From the NCBI RefSeq assembly GCF_018131225.1, contig NZ_JAFCMM010000001.1, positions 1,364,001-1,428,000 on the forward strand: a stretch of 64,000 nucleotides of DNA, in the 5' to 3' direction. Under the pieces are notes generated by a model. It was given only the letters and a program-made list of their open reading frames with translations, did no database searches and had not been told where the DNA came from. Numbering within the stretch: position 1 is the first letter of the stretch; each line of letters starts with the position of its first letter. The position numbers were made by a program, and so were the translations under genes. Source of the stretch: Bradyrhizobium sp. U87765 SZCCT0048 (GTDB taxonomy: Bacteria > Pseudomonadota > Alphaproteobacteria > Rhizobiales > Xanthobacteraceae). Positions 1-8,600 of the stretch are shown here, piece after piece.

Positions 1-1
1 C

Positions 2-1999
2 TTTCCGCTGCTGTGGTACTGGCTCGAGCGCACCGCGACGGACCCCGCGTCCTATCAGTTGCTGATGGACATCGGCTGGAAGCTCGCGCTGGTGCTGGGA
101 TGCGCCCTGGTGGCCGAGTGGCTGATCGGCCGCGCCGTGCGGCGACCGCTGCAATGGCTGGAGAGCCGTGTGCCGGTGGCTCACACCGTGGCCAGCCCCA
201 TCATGGCTGGCGACGCGCCCGCCGGCGGCCCCGTCGAAGCCGCGCTGATTCCCCCGCCTCGCCGCCGGCGTGTCGTGCTGACACGCGCCTGGCAATCGAT
301 GATCCGCCTGCCCTTCATCCTCGGCAAGCTGGTGCTCAGCCTGCTACCGCTGGTCGCCTTCGCCGCTGCGGCCTCGGCCCTGCTCGGCAGCGTCGTCGAT
401 CAGATTGCCACCACCCGCCTTGCGATCCTCGCCATCGTCAACGCCTATGTGCTGAGCCGCGGCCTCATTGCGATCAGCCGCACGGTGGTCTCCGCTGGAC
501 CGCTCAGCCTGATGACCGTTCGCGACGAGACCGCCGCCTATATCGACATCTGGGTCTGGCGCATCACCACCGTGGGCGCGTTCGGCGCAGCCCTCGCCAA
601 CGTCGCGCTGCTGCTCGGCCTCTATCGCGCCGGCTATTTCGCACTGATGCGGCTGGTCATGCTCGCCGTCCATCTGTTCGTCGTCGTCATCATCCTGCAA
701 TGTCGCCGCCAGATCGCCCAGGCGATCCGTCCGGAACGCAACGCCACCGGATTCCTTGCGGCATTGCGCGAACGCGCCGCCGGGCTGTGGCACCTTCTGG
801 CGATCGCGCTGGTGCTGGCGCTGTGGACGATCTGGGCGCTCAACGTTCGCAACGGCTATGCGCTGCTGCTGCAGTATTTCGTCGGTACCGTTGCCGTGGT
901 GCTGGTAACGCGGATCGTCTCGATCCTCGTGCTCGGCGCGATCGACCGCGTCTTCCGCATCCATCCCGATATGATGCAGCGCTACCCGGGTCTCGAGGCC
1001 CGCGCCAACCTCTATCTGCCGGTGCTGCGCCGGATCGTCGCCGGCGTCATCGCCGCGATCGGGTTCGTCGCGCTGCTCGAGGTCTGGGGCGTCGACGCCA
1101 TCGTCTGGTTCTATGGCGGCCAGATCGGCAGCCGGCTGATCTCGGCGGTGATCACCATCGGCATCGCCGTCGCCGCAGCCGTGGCCGTATGGGAAGCGGT
1201 CAATGCGGTGCTCGATCGCCAGCTCGCGCGCCTGACGCGCGAGGGCCATTTCGTGCGCGCCGCGCGGCTGCGCACCTTCATGCCGATGCTGCGCACTGCA
1301 CTGCTGTGCGTCATTGTCACCATCGTGGCACTGACCGCGCTCAGCGAGGTCGGCGTCAACGTCGCGCCGCTGCTGGCCGGCGCCGGCATCATCGGCATTG
1401 CCATCGGCTTCGGCTCGCAGAAGCTGGTGCAGGACGTCATCACCGGCCTGTTCCTGCTGCTCGAGAACGTCGTCCAGGTCGGCGACACCGTCACTGTCTC
1501 GGGCCTCACCGGCGTGGTCGAGAACCTGTCGATCCGCACCATCCGCCTGCGCGCCGGCGACGGCGCGGTGCATATCGTGCCGTTCAGCGCCGTGACGAGT
1601 GTCACCAACAACAGCCGCGGTGTCGGCAACGCGGCGGTCAACGTCAGCGTCGCCTATGGCGAGGACACCGATCGCGCCGGCGAGATCCTCAAGGAGATCG
1701 CCGCCGAGATGCGCCGCGAGCCGAAATACCAGAACCTGATCCGAAGCGATCTCGATCTGTGGGGCGTTGACAAGGTCGACGGCGCCATGGCGACGCTGGT
1801 CGGTCAGATCCCCTGCACCGATGGTGGCCGCTGGCCGGTGCAGCGCGAATTCAATCGCCGGATGAAGCGCCGCTTCCAGGAAGCCGGGATTACCATCGCC
1901 CAGCCGAACCAGACCATCGTGGTGCAGGTCGGCAACCGCGCGGACGCCGACAACGACCGCGAGGCGCGGCAACCGGCGCGCCGCCAGGCCCATGCCTGA
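2..1999 (+). CDS. MscS-type mechanosensitive channel (5' end outside window)
   Basis: The frame is open from the first bases of the window, so the true start lies upstream; 665 residues are visible. This is an inner-membrane channel that opens under hypo-osmotic tension. Many hydrophobic helices fill the N-terminal two thirds. They are followed by the glycine/alanine-rich pore helix of the MscS family (GAGIIGIAIGFGSQKLVQD, nt 1381-1437) and the beta domain (VVQVGDTVTV), then a cytoplasmic alpha/beta domain. The long N-terminal membrane region makes it a large multi-TM MscS homologue (YbdG/YnaI/MscK-like size range), not a minimal MscS. Its C-terminus faces the stop of the convergent PLP-enzyme gene 36 bases away. 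Confidence 0.9.
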   Translation, partial: FPLLWYWLERTATDPASYQLLMDIGWKLALVLGCALVAEWLIGRAVRRPLQWLESRVPVAHTVASPIMAGDAPAGGPVEAALIPPPRRRRVVLTRAWQSMIRLPFILGKLVLSLLPLVAFAAAASALLGSVVDQIATTRLAILAIVNAYVLSRGLIAISRTVVSAGPLSLMTVRDETAAYIDIWVWRITTVGAFGAALANVALLLGLYRAGYFALMRLVMLAVHLFVVVIILQCRRQIAQAIRPERNATGFLAALRERAAGLWHLLAIALVLALWTIWALNVRNGYALLLQYFVGTVAVVLVTRIVSILVLGAIDRVFRIHPDMMQRYPGLEARANLYLPVLRRIVAGVIAAIGFVALLEVWGVDAIVWFYGGQIGSRLISAVITIGIAVAAAVAVWEAVNAVLDRQLARLTREGHFVRAARLRTFMPMLRTALLCVIVTIVALTALSEVGVNVAPLLAGAGIIGIAIGFGSQKLVQDVITGLFLLLENVVQVGDTVTVSGLTGVVENLSIRTIRLRAGDGAVHIVPFSAVTSVTNNSRGVGNAAVNVSVAYGEDTDRAGEILKEIAAEMRREPKYQNLIRSDLDLWGVDKVDGAMATLVGQIPCTDGGRWPVQREFNRRMKRRFQEAGITIAQPNQTIVVQVGNRADADNDREARQPARRQAHA

Positions 2000-2035
2000 G
2001 CGACAGGTTCGAGCCGGAACAGGAGGCCACTGCGC

Positions 2036-3118
2036 TCAGCGCAGCCGGCCGCGCGCCGCCACCGGCAGCGTTCCAACGATGTCGTCGCCGCGGACCATCA
2101 CCACCTCGTCGACCATATTGACGACGACGCAGACATGGTTCGGCACGATGCGCACGACGTCACCGACCTGCGGACGGGTATTGCCGCGGGAGAGATCGAG
2201 GAAACCGTGCTCCTCGGCGAAGCGTGCAATCCTGGCCTCGGGATGCTCAAGGATCAGGCCATAGCCGTCGAGACCGCCGGTGTCGGCGGTCAGCGTCTTC
2301 GAGCCGGCATCGAGGATGCCGCGCTCGGGCGCCGCACGGCTGACGACCGCGGAATAGACCGTCAGCGCGCAGTCTTCCCAGCCGGCGACGCCGGCCGCGA
2401 CCTGCATGCGGTCGTTGTAGATGTAGGTGCCCGGACGATGCTCGGTGGCGCCGCGCAACTGACCGAGATTCTTCAGATTGGGCGAACCGCCCGTGGAGAC
2501 GATCGACGGTTCGAGGCCGAGCGCACGTACGCCGGCGAGCGCCTCGTCCAGGAAGCGCTGCGCTTCGGGCCAGCCGCTCTCGGTCGGATACAGCATGAAG
2601 CCGGCGAACGTGACGTGGTCCGTCATCGCCGTCATCTGCCGGGCCAGGGCGATCGCCTCGCCCGGGGTCTCGACGCCGGCGCGCTTGCGGCCGGTATCGC
2701 ACTCGATCACCACAGGCACCGGCCGACCGGCAGCCGTGGCGGCCGTTGGCAGATCCGCCAGTACCACCGGGTTGTCGGTGGTGACGGTAACGGCGGCGCG
2801 CCGCATCAGCGCGCCGAGACGCTGCATCTTCTGCTCGCCGAGCAGGTTGTAGCTGATCAGGATGTCGTCGAGACCGCCATCCACCATCACCTCGGCTTCG
2901 CCGAGCTTCTGGCAGGTGATGCCCTTTGCTCCGGCAGCGCGCTGCAGACCGGCCAAATACGGACTCTTGTGGGTCTTGATGTGCGGACGGTTGGCGACCC
3001 CTGCGGCATCGCAGGCCGCCTGGATGCGGGCGATGTTGCGCTCGACACGGTCCATATCGATGACGACGGCCGGGGTGCCGTACTCCCGGGCGATCTTCGT
3101 GGCGAGCACGGTGGTCAT
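2036..3118 (-). CDS. PLP-dependent D-threonine aldolase / D-serine dehydratase family enzyme
   Basis: Fold-type III (alanine-racemase-like) PLP enzyme acting on D-beta-hydroxy amino acids. The PLP lysine lies in RPHIKTHKSP (about residues 45-54). The C-terminal domain ends in the metal-binding stretch IVPNHVCVVVNM. The H-x-C pair there matches, as I recall it, the zinc ligands of eukaryotic D-serine dehydratase; D-threonine aldolase has H-x-D, so the exact reaction is uncertain. I chose the ATG at 3118 because GAGG lies 7 bases upstream; an extension of 5 residues is possible. It is transcribed 36 bases after the next gene, a D-2-hydroxyacid dehydrogenase, probably as one operon. Confidence 0.85.
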   Translation of the reverse strand: MTTVLATKIAREYGTPAVVIDMDRVERNIARIQAACDAAGVANRPHIKTHKSPYLAGLQRAAGAKGITCQKLGEAEVMVDGGLDDILISYNLLGEQKMQRLGALMRRAAVTVTTDNPVVLADLPTAATAAGRPVPVVIECDTGRKRAGVETPGEAIALARQMTAMTDHVTFAGFMLYPTESGWPEAQRFLDEALAGVRALGLEPSIVSTGGSPNLKNLGQLRGATEHRPGTYIYNDRMQVAAGVAGWEDCALTVYSAVVSRAAPERGILDAGSKTLTADTGGLDGYGLILEHPEARIARFAEEHGFLDLSRGNTRPQVGDVVRIVPNHVCVVVNMVDEVVMVRGDDIVGTLPVAARGRLR

Positions 3119-3154
3119 GCGGATCCTCTTCAACGCGGCGACGCAGCGCGCACC

Positions 3155-4144
3155 TTATCCGAGGACCTCACGGTTGACCACGTTGTCCGCGATCGGCGCC
3201 CCGTCGAGGGCGCTGACGATGTTGCGGGCAGTCTGCAGCCCCATGCGATCGAGCGCCTCGCTCGTCACACCGGCGACGTGCGGCGCGGTGATGACGTTGT
3301 CGAGACGGAACAGCGGATTGTCGGCCGGGGCCGGCTCCTTCTCGAACACGTCGAGACCTGCGCCGGCCAGTGCGCCGCTGGTCAGCGCGGCATGGAGCGC
3401 TGCCTCGTCGACAATGCCGCCGCGCGCGGTGTTGATGAGATAGGCCGTCGGCTTCATCCGCTTCAACCGCGCCGCGTCGATCATGCGCAGCGTCTGCGGC
3501 GTCTTCGGGCAGTGCAGCGTCACAAAGTCAGCGACGGGCAACGCAGCGTCGAGGTCAGGCGCCGGCGTGTAACCGGCGGCCTCTATGTCCGCGTCCGGCT
3601 TGAAGGGATCGTGCACCAGCACGGTCATGTCCATCGCCAGGCAGCGCTTCGCGGTACGGCTGCCGATACGGCCGAAGCCGACCACCAGCACGGTCTTGCC
3701 GTAGAGGTCGTATGGGATCGCGCCCAGACGCCTGCTCCATCCCCCCGACTTGACCAGCGCATCGAGTTCGGCTGCGCGCTTGGCCAGCGCCAGCATCATG
3801 AACAGCGCGGCCTCGGCCACCGACGGCGAATTGGCGATGCCCGTCGTCATCACCGGTACCCGATGCCCGGTCATGACCGGCACATCGACCGCATCGAAGC
3901 CGACTCCCATCCGTGCCACAACCTCGATGCCGCCAGCGGACTCCAGCTCTGCCCTGCCGAAAGCCGTCGCGCCGAGCGCGACGCCATGCACCGGCGCGTG
4001 CTCGCGCAGCAGGGCATTGAAGTCGGCCGCCGAGATCGCGTTGGAGAAGCGCACCGCGTCGATATCGCCCCGCGCCTCGAATACCGCCCAGCCATCCTGC
4101 GGCATGGTCTCGACGATCAGCAGCTTCTTCCTGTTCGTGGTCAT
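3155..4144 (-). CDS. D-2-hydroxyacid dehydrogenase (NAD-dependent, SerA/GhrB family)
   Basis: Cytosolic oxidoreductase interconverting 2-keto acids and D-2-hydroxy acids. The NAD-binding glycine motif GFGRIGSRTAKR is central. The catalytic residues are visible: arginine in NTARGGIVDE, glutamate in VFEKEPAP and histidine in TAPHVAGV. The product is 329 residues, normal for the family. The ATG at 4144 was preferred because AAGGA lies 6 bases upstream; an in-frame ATG at 4150 sits inside that ribosome site. It precedes the PLP enzyme in the same direction and is divergent from the RraA-like gene, which suggests one hydroxy/keto-acid route. The substrate (glyoxylate, hydroxypyruvate or another) cannot be read from the sequence. 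Confidence 0.88.
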   Translation of the reverse strand: MTTNRKKLLIVETMPQDGWAVFEARGDIDAVRFSNAISAADFNALLREHAPVHGVALGATAFGRAELESAGGIEVVARMGVGFDAVDVPVMTGHRVPVMTTGIANSPSVAEAALFMMLALAKRAAELDALVKSGGWSRRLGAIPYDLYGKTVLVVGFGRIGSRTAKRCLAMDMTVLVHDPFKPDADIEAAGYTPAPDLDAALPVADFVTLHCPKTPQTLRMIDAARLKRMKPTAYLINTARGGIVDEAALHAALTSGALAGAGLDVFEKEPAPADNPLFRLDNVITAPHVAGVTSEALDRMGLQTARNIVSALDGAPIADNVVNREVLG

Positions 4145-4364
4145 ATCCATCCTTTGAGATGATCGTCCGGCGATCGAAGGTGCGCCATTGTCGCGCCTCA
4201 TGCGGGCCGTCTCGCAGCATCCCCAAACGAACGGCGATGGGCAATATGCAATCGCGTCATACGGTGTTGCATCGAAGCGGTGCGGCCTTGCGGCGGCGAT
4301 CGTCGCAAGGCAGTCTTGGCGGCACGCCCGAGGAAGCGACCCACATCTTAAGCCGGAGAGCCCT
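4145..4364. promoter_or_regulatory. Divergent intergenic region with inverted repeat
   Basis: This 220-base space separates the divergent dehydrogenase and RraA-like genes and must hold both promoters. It contains the inverted repeat ATGCAA (4246-4251) / TTGCAT (4267-4272) with a 15-base spacer, a possible regulator site. I see no convincing -35/-10 pair. Confidence 0.3.
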
Positions 4365-5078
4365 GTGACCGAGACCGCCCCTCTTCCCCCGTCGGTGCTG
4401 ACCGCACTCGCGCGCTACGATACCCCGACCATCTGCAATGCGATGGAGTTGGTGGCGCCTGAGCGCCGGCTCATCGGCTACACGGTCAAGCCGCTGGTTT
4501 GTCCCTTCCCCGACCTGCCGCCGGTTGTCGGCTATGCCCGCACCGCAACCATCCGTGCGACCACGGCCTCGGCCCTGCCGGCGGCGGCCCAGCGCGAGCA
4601 GCGGCTGGCGTATTATGAGTATGTCGGCGCCGGCCACGGCCCGCGCATCAGCGTGATCCAGGATCTCGACGGCGCCAACATCGGCTTCGGCGCGTTCTGG
4701 GGCGAGGTCAACAGCGCCCTGCACAAGGCGCTCGGCTGCCTCGGCGTCGTCACCGACGGTTCGATCCGCGACATTCCGCAATGGGCGCCGGGCTTCCAGG
4801 CGCTCGCCGGCTCGATCGGTCCGTCCCACGCCCATGTCCATCTCGCCGGCTTCGGCGATGCCGTCAACGTGGCCGGCATGACCGTGCGCTCCGGCGACCT
4901 CGTCCATGCCGACCGGCACGGCGCCGTGGTGATCCCCGCCGACGTCGCTGCCCGCCTGCCCGAGGCCGCCGACCTCTGCGCCCGGCGTGAGGAGCCAATC
5001 CTGGAAATCGCCCGCAGCGACGCCTTCAGCCTCGACAAGCTCCGGGCCGCGCTCGCCCGCGCTGCGGAAATCCATTGA
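4365..5078 (+). CDS. RraA-like / HMG-aldolase family protein
   Basis: RraA-fold protein of 237 residues. Most bacterial members outside enterobacteria are metal-dependent class II aldolases or decarboxylases of the HMG/CHA type, producing pyruvate or oxaloacetate. The family signature CLGVVTDGSIRDIPQW is present (about residues 125-140) and carries the conserved Arg-Asp pair. The GTG at 4365 (reading VTETAPLPP) is the likely start: GGAGAG lies about 5 bases upstream. The frame extends further upstream, but that part is not family-like. Being divergent from the D-2-hydroxyacid dehydrogenase supports an organic-acid catabolic role, not RNase E regulation. Confidence 0.82.
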   Translation: MTETAPLPPSVLTALARYDTPTICNAMELVAPERRLIGYTVKPLVCPFPDLPPVVGYARTATIRATTASALPAAAQREQRLAYYEYVGAGHGPRISVIQDLDGANIGFGAFWGEVNSALHKALGCLGVVTDGSIRDIPQWAPGFQALAGSIGPSHAHVHLAGFGDAVNVAGMTVRSGDLVHADRHGAVVIPADVAARLPEAADLCARREEPILEIARSDAFSLDKLRAALARAAEIH

Positions 5079-5114
5079 CGAAACAGATGGTTGCACTGCT
5101 ATAGGAAGAACCCT

Positions 5115-5144
5115 CGGCGTCGGTTAGCATGATGGCCGACGCCG
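5115..5144. other. Hairpin between rraA-like gene and pncB
   Basis: A perfect 9-bp stem (5115-5123 with 5136-5144) and 12-base loop lie 36 bases after the RraA-like stop and 32 bases before pncB. No T-run follows, so it may be a weak terminator or a leader structure of pncB. Confidence 0.35.
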
Positions 5145-5176
5145 CGACCACGACCCGCCGGATGTAAGCCAGATCG

Positions 5177-6481
5177 ATGACTGTCACCGATATTGCCACG
5201 CGAACCTATAACCACGGCTGGCGGCTCGACCCGATCATCCGCAGCATTCTGGATACGGACTTCTACAAGCTGCTGATGCTGCAGATGATCCGTGAGCTGC
5301 ACCCCGACGTGGAGGTGACATTCTCGCTGATCAACCGCAGCCGCAACATCCGCCTTGCCGAGGTCATCGACGAGAAGGAGCTGCGCGCCCAGCTCGATCA
5401 CGCCCGCACGGTGCAGCTATCGAAAAAGGAGCACATCTGGCTCGCCGGTAACACGTTCTACGGCAAGACCCAGATGTTCTCGTCGGACTTCCTGGCCTGG
5501 CTCGCCGACTTCCGCCTGCCTGACTACGACCTGCGCAAGGTCGACGGCCAGTACGAGCTGCATTTCGAAGGCCCCTGGACCCACACCACGATGTGGGAGA
5601 TTCCAGCGCTCGCCATTGTCAACGAGCTGCGCTCGCGCCAGGCGATGAAGGGCCACGGCCGCTTTGCGCTGGACGTGCTCTATGCCCGCGCCAAGGCCAA
5701 GCTGTGGACCAAGGTGGAGCGCCTGAAGAAGCTCGACGGCCTGCTGCTGTCGGACTTCGGCACCCGCCGCCGCCATGGCTTCCTGTGGCAGCGCTGGTGC
5801 GTCGAGGCGGTGAAGGAAGGGCTCGGCCGCTCGTTCACCGGCACGTCGAACGTGCTGCTGGCAATGGACAACGATCTCGAGGCGATCGGCACCAATGCGC
5901 ACGAGCTGCCGATGGTCGCAGCCGCCCTTGCCCGCAACGACGACGAGCTGCGCCAGGCGCCGTTCCGTGTGCTCGACGAATGGCGCAAGAGCTACGCCGG
6001 CAACCTGCTGATCGCCCTGCCCGATGCGTTCGGCACCACTGCGTTCCTGCGCGACGCGCCCGACTGGGTCGCGGACTGGACAGGCTTCCGTCCCGACAGC
6101 GCGCCGCCGATTTCTGCCGGCGAACAGATCATCCGCTGGTGGCAGGACAAGGGACGCGATCCCCGCAGGAAGATCCTGATCTTCTCCGACGCCATGGACG
6201 TCGACACCATCGAGGAGACGCACCGCCATTTTGCCGGCCGCGTGCGTACCAGCTTCGGCTGGGGCACCAACCTCACCAACGACTTCATCGGCTGCACGCC
6301 GGATGGCACCGCCGACCTCGATCCGATCTCGCTGGTGTGCAAGGTCACCGAGGTCAACGGCCGCCCCGCGGTGAAGCTTTCGGACAACACCGAAAAGGCG
6401 ACCGGCGCGCCGGAAGAAATCGCGCGCTACTTGCGCGTATTCGGCGACGCCGACCGCATCACCAGCGCCGTGCGGGTGTAG
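5177..6481 (+). CDS. pncB: Nicotinate phosphoribosyltransferase
   Basis: NAD salvage enzyme that joins nicotinate and PRPP to give nicotinate mononucleotide, with ATP hydrolysis driving the reaction. At 434 residues it has the length of the proteobacterial PncB group. [11 protein letters not shown] near the N-terminus and TFSLINRSR are typical. The phospho-acceptor histidine is H242 in GTNAHELPM, and the phosphate-binding end GWGTNLTND is intact. It stands alone between the RraA-like gene and a two-hairpin terminator region, so it is probably monocistronic. Confidence 0.95.
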   Translation: MTVTDIATRTYNHGWRLDPIIRSILDTDFYKLLMLQMIRELHPDVEVTFSLINRSRNIRLAEVIDEKELRAQLDHARTVQLSKKEHIWLAGNTFYGKTQMFSSDFLAWLADFRLPDYDLRKVDGQYELHFEGPWTHTTMWEIPALAIVNELRSRQAMKGHGRFALDVLYARAKAKLWTKVERLKKLDGLLLSDFGTRRRHGFLWQRWCVEAVKEGLGRSFTGTSNVLLAMDNDLEAIGTNAHELPMVAAALARNDDELRQAPFRVLDEWRKSYAGNLLIALPDAFGTTAFLRDAPDWVADWTGFRPDSAPPISAGEQIIRWWQDKGRDPRRKILIFSDAMDVDTIEETHRHFAGRVRTSFGWGTNLTNDFIGCTPDGTADLDPISLVCKVTEVNGRPAVKLSDNTEKATGAPEEIARYLRVFGDADRITSAVRV

Positions 6482-6604
6482 AGAGCTCTGCGGCCGAGCG
6501 CTTCATCCGTCATCCTGATGTGCTCGCGATAGCAAGCCTCGAAGAATGAACCGCACCGTGGCCGATGATCGGGCCGTCGCCCGTCGAGGGCCGTACTGCG
6601 CATC

Positions 6605-6635
6605 GCAAGTCGGGCCTGCCCGACTTGCGGCTTTT
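6605..6635 (+). terminator. Rho-independent terminator after pncB
   Basis: Inverted repeat GCAAGTCGGGC (6605-6615) / GCCCGACTTGC (6618-6628) followed by GGCTTTT. It is a strong stem with a short T-run on the plus strand, 120 bases after the pncB stop. Confidence 0.7.
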
Positions 6636-6642
6636 AAAGAAC

Positions 6643-6662
6643 GCCCCGGCCAAAGCCGGGGC
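6643..6662 (-). terminator. Second hairpin in the convergent region
   Basis: Perfect 8-bp stem GCCCCGGC (6643-6650) / GCCGGGGC (6655-6662) with a CAAA loop, 30 bases beyond the stop of the minus-strand BKACE gene. On the minus strand it is followed by GTTCTTT, so it probably ends that transcript. Confidence 0.5.
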
Positions 6663-6692
6663 TGTGCACTCAGGGCGCCGGGTCACGAGACC

Positions 6693-7616
6693 CTACACTT
6701 CCAGCTTGTCGCCGCCCTTGAGGTCGAGGATCTCGCGCGCCTCGTCGGGGCTCGCGATCTCGAGACCGAGGCCCTCGATGATCTGGCGCACGAGACGCAC
6801 CTGCTCGGCGTTGGATTGCGCGAGCTTCCCGGGGCCGCCCCACAGCGAATCCTCGAGGCCGACGCGGACATTGCCGCCCATGGCCGCCGCCATCGCCGCG
6901 ATCGGCAATTGGTTGCGCCCGGCGCCCAGCACCGACCATTGGTACTGGTCACCGAACAGACGGTCCGCCGTCCGCTTCATATGCATGACATCGTCCGGAT
7001 GGGCGCCGATGCCGCCCTGCAGGCCGAACACGGTCTGTACGAACAGCGGCGCCTTCACCAATCCCTGATCGAGGAAGTACTTCAGGTTGTAGAGATGGGC
7101 GGTGTCGTAGCATTCGAACTCGAAGCGAGTGCCAGAGCCCGACAATGTCGTCAGCACGTACTCGATGTCGGCGAAGGTATTGCGGAACACGATGTCCTTG
7201 TTTTCGACATGCTTGCGTTCCCATTCATGCTGGAAGGTCTTGAAGCGGTTGAGCATGCCGAAGAAGCCGAAGTTCATCGACCCCATGTTCAGCGACGCCA
7301 CCTCCGGCTTGTAAACAGCGGCGGGCCGCACGCGCTCGTCGACGGTCATGGTCGGCGCGCCGCCAGTGGTCAGGTTGATGACGCAGTCCGAACGCTGCTT
7401 GATCACCTTCAGGAACGGCGCGAACGCCTCCGGGCTCTGGTCAGGCTGTCCGGTCTTCGGGTTGCGCGCATGCAGATGCACGATCGCAGCGCCCGCCTCG
7501 GCCGCTTCGATCGCCGCGTCGGCGATCTCCTCCGGTGTCACCGGCAGCGCCCTGGACATCGACGGGGTGTGAATGGCGCCGGTGACGGCGCAGGTGATGA
7601 TGACTTTACGGGCCAT
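6693..7616 (-). CDS. Beta-keto acid cleavage enzyme (BKACE, DUF849)
   Basis: Zinc-dependent BKACE family enzyme (the family founded on Kce, 3-keto-5-aminohexanoate cleavage enzyme). It cleaves a beta-keto acid with acetyl-CoA to give acetoacetate and a new CoA ester. Visible marks are the metal-binding H-x-H in IVHLHARN (about residues 46-48), FEFECYD, and the C-terminal RVGLEDSLW. The length of 307 is standard. It follows a CRYL1-like hydroxyacid dehydrogenase by 25 bases, which would supply the beta-keto acid. The same pairing occurs for L-carnitine (cdhA-cdhC in Pseudomonas), but the substrate here is not established. Confidence 0.9.
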   Translation of the reverse strand: MARKVIITCAVTGAIHTPSMSRALPVTPEEIADAAIEAAEAGAAIVHLHARNPKTGQPDQSPEAFAPFLKVIKQRSDCVINLTTGGAPTMTVDERVRPAAVYKPEVASLNMGSMNFGFFGMLNRFKTFQHEWERKHVENKDIVFRNTFADIEYVLTTLSGSGTRFEFECYDTAHLYNLKYFLDQGLVKAPLFVQTVFGLQGGIGAHPDDVMHMKRTADRLFGDQYQWSVLGAGRNQLPIAAMAAAMGGNVRVGLEDSLWGGPGKLAQSNAEQVRLVRQIIEGLGLEIASPDEAREILDLKGGDKLEV

Positions 7617-7641
7617 GGTTCGCTTCTCCTTGACGTGACGT

Positions 7642-8583
7642 TCAATCGTGTTGGGCGGCCTTGTGCGCGGCGAGCGCCGCGAGGCGCTCGTTGCGTCGCC
7701 GGGTCAGCCTGGCAATCCGCTCCGGTGCCGGCGTGTGCGGCCACGCGGCGATCACCGCATCGACATTGGGGCTTTCGTAGACGTCGGCCCGGGCCGGCGT
7801 TGCGGCCAGTTGCTTGTAGAAGCCGGTGTAGCGTGCGCAGTAGTCGGGAATGCCGCCGGGCGCGTTAAGCTCGATGGTCTCGAACGGCCCGAGGAACGAC
7901 CAGCGCAAGCCAAGACCATCCTTGACGGTGTGGTCGAGATCCTCCGCGGACACAAAGCCCTCGCCAACGAGACGGAACGCTTCCGCCAGCAGCGCGCCCT
8001 GCAGGCGGTTGAGAATGAAGCCATCGATCTCGCGCCTGACCGTGATCGGCACCTGGCCGACGGCCTGATAGATCTGCCGCGCCTGCACGATCGCGTCCGG
8101 CGATGTCCACGGCGCTCCGCACAATTCGACCAGCGGCACGAGATGCGGCGGGTTGACCGGGTGACCGATCAGGCAGCGTGCGCGGCCGGCGAGCCGTTCG
8201 GTGAAGCGCGAGGCGACAATCGCTGAAGTCGACGACACCAGCAGCGCCTGCGGCGGCGCAAGGCGATCGAGTTCGCTGAAGATCTGTCGCTTGGCTTCCA
8301 CCGTCTCCGGACCGTTCTCCTGGACGAAATCGACGCCGTCGACCGCGGCGGCGAGGTTCGGCGCCACGGAAATCCGTGCCGCCGCAGCAGCAGGATCCGT
8401 CACGAGACCATGCCGGGCAAGACCAGCGAGTTCGCCCGTGATCAGTTCCGGCGCGGCGGCCAATGTCGGTGCATGCGGATCGGTCAGCCGCACGGTCCAG
8501 CCGGCGCGCGCGAACACCGCCGCCCATGCCCGGCCGATCAATCCAACGCCGACGATCGCGACCTGTCCTGCCTTTTCCGCCAT
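7642..8583 (-). CDS. 3-hydroxyacyl-CoA dehydrogenase family / CRYL1-like L-hydroxyacid dehydrogenase
   Basis: NAD-dependent oxidation of a 3-hydroxy acid to a 3-keto acid. The Rossmann motif VGVGLIGRAWA starts near residue 10. The catalytic histidine region is GHPVNPPHLVPLVE, and the C-terminal helical domain holds FILNRLQGALLAEAFRL. It looks closer to lambda-crystallin/L-gulonate 3-dehydrogenase and L-carnitine dehydrogenase than to fatty-acid FadB enzymes. The ATG at 8583 has AGGAAG 8 bases upstream. It sits 17 bases after the LivMGF fusion and just before BKACE, so transport, oxidation and cleavage are likely one operon. Confidence 0.85.
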   Translation of the reverse strand: MAEKAGQVAIVGVGLIGRAWAAVFARAGWTVRLTDPHAPTLAAAPELITGELAGLARHGLVTDPAAAAARISVAPNLAAAVDGVDFVQENGPETVEAKRQIFSELDRLAPPQALLVSSTSAIVASRFTERLAGRARCLIGHPVNPPHLVPLVELCGAPWTSPDAIVQARQIYQAVGQVPITVRREIDGFILNRLQGALLAEAFRLVGEGFVSAEDLDHTVKDGLGLRWSFLGPFETIELNAPGGIPDYCARYTGFYKQLAATPARADVYESPNVDAVIAAWPHTPAPERIARLTRRRNERLAALAAHKAAQHD

Positions 8584-8600
8584 GTGCTGTCTTCCTCTCC

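Noticed and set aside
2135..4162. 675-codon plus-strand frame spanning two minus-strand genes
   Set aside because: It crosses two genes with clear families and their ribosome sites; no motif seen.
4246..4272. ATGCAA-N15-TTGCAT as a firm operator
   Set aside because: Arms are short and the spacer long; kept only as a low-confidence note in the intergenic entry.
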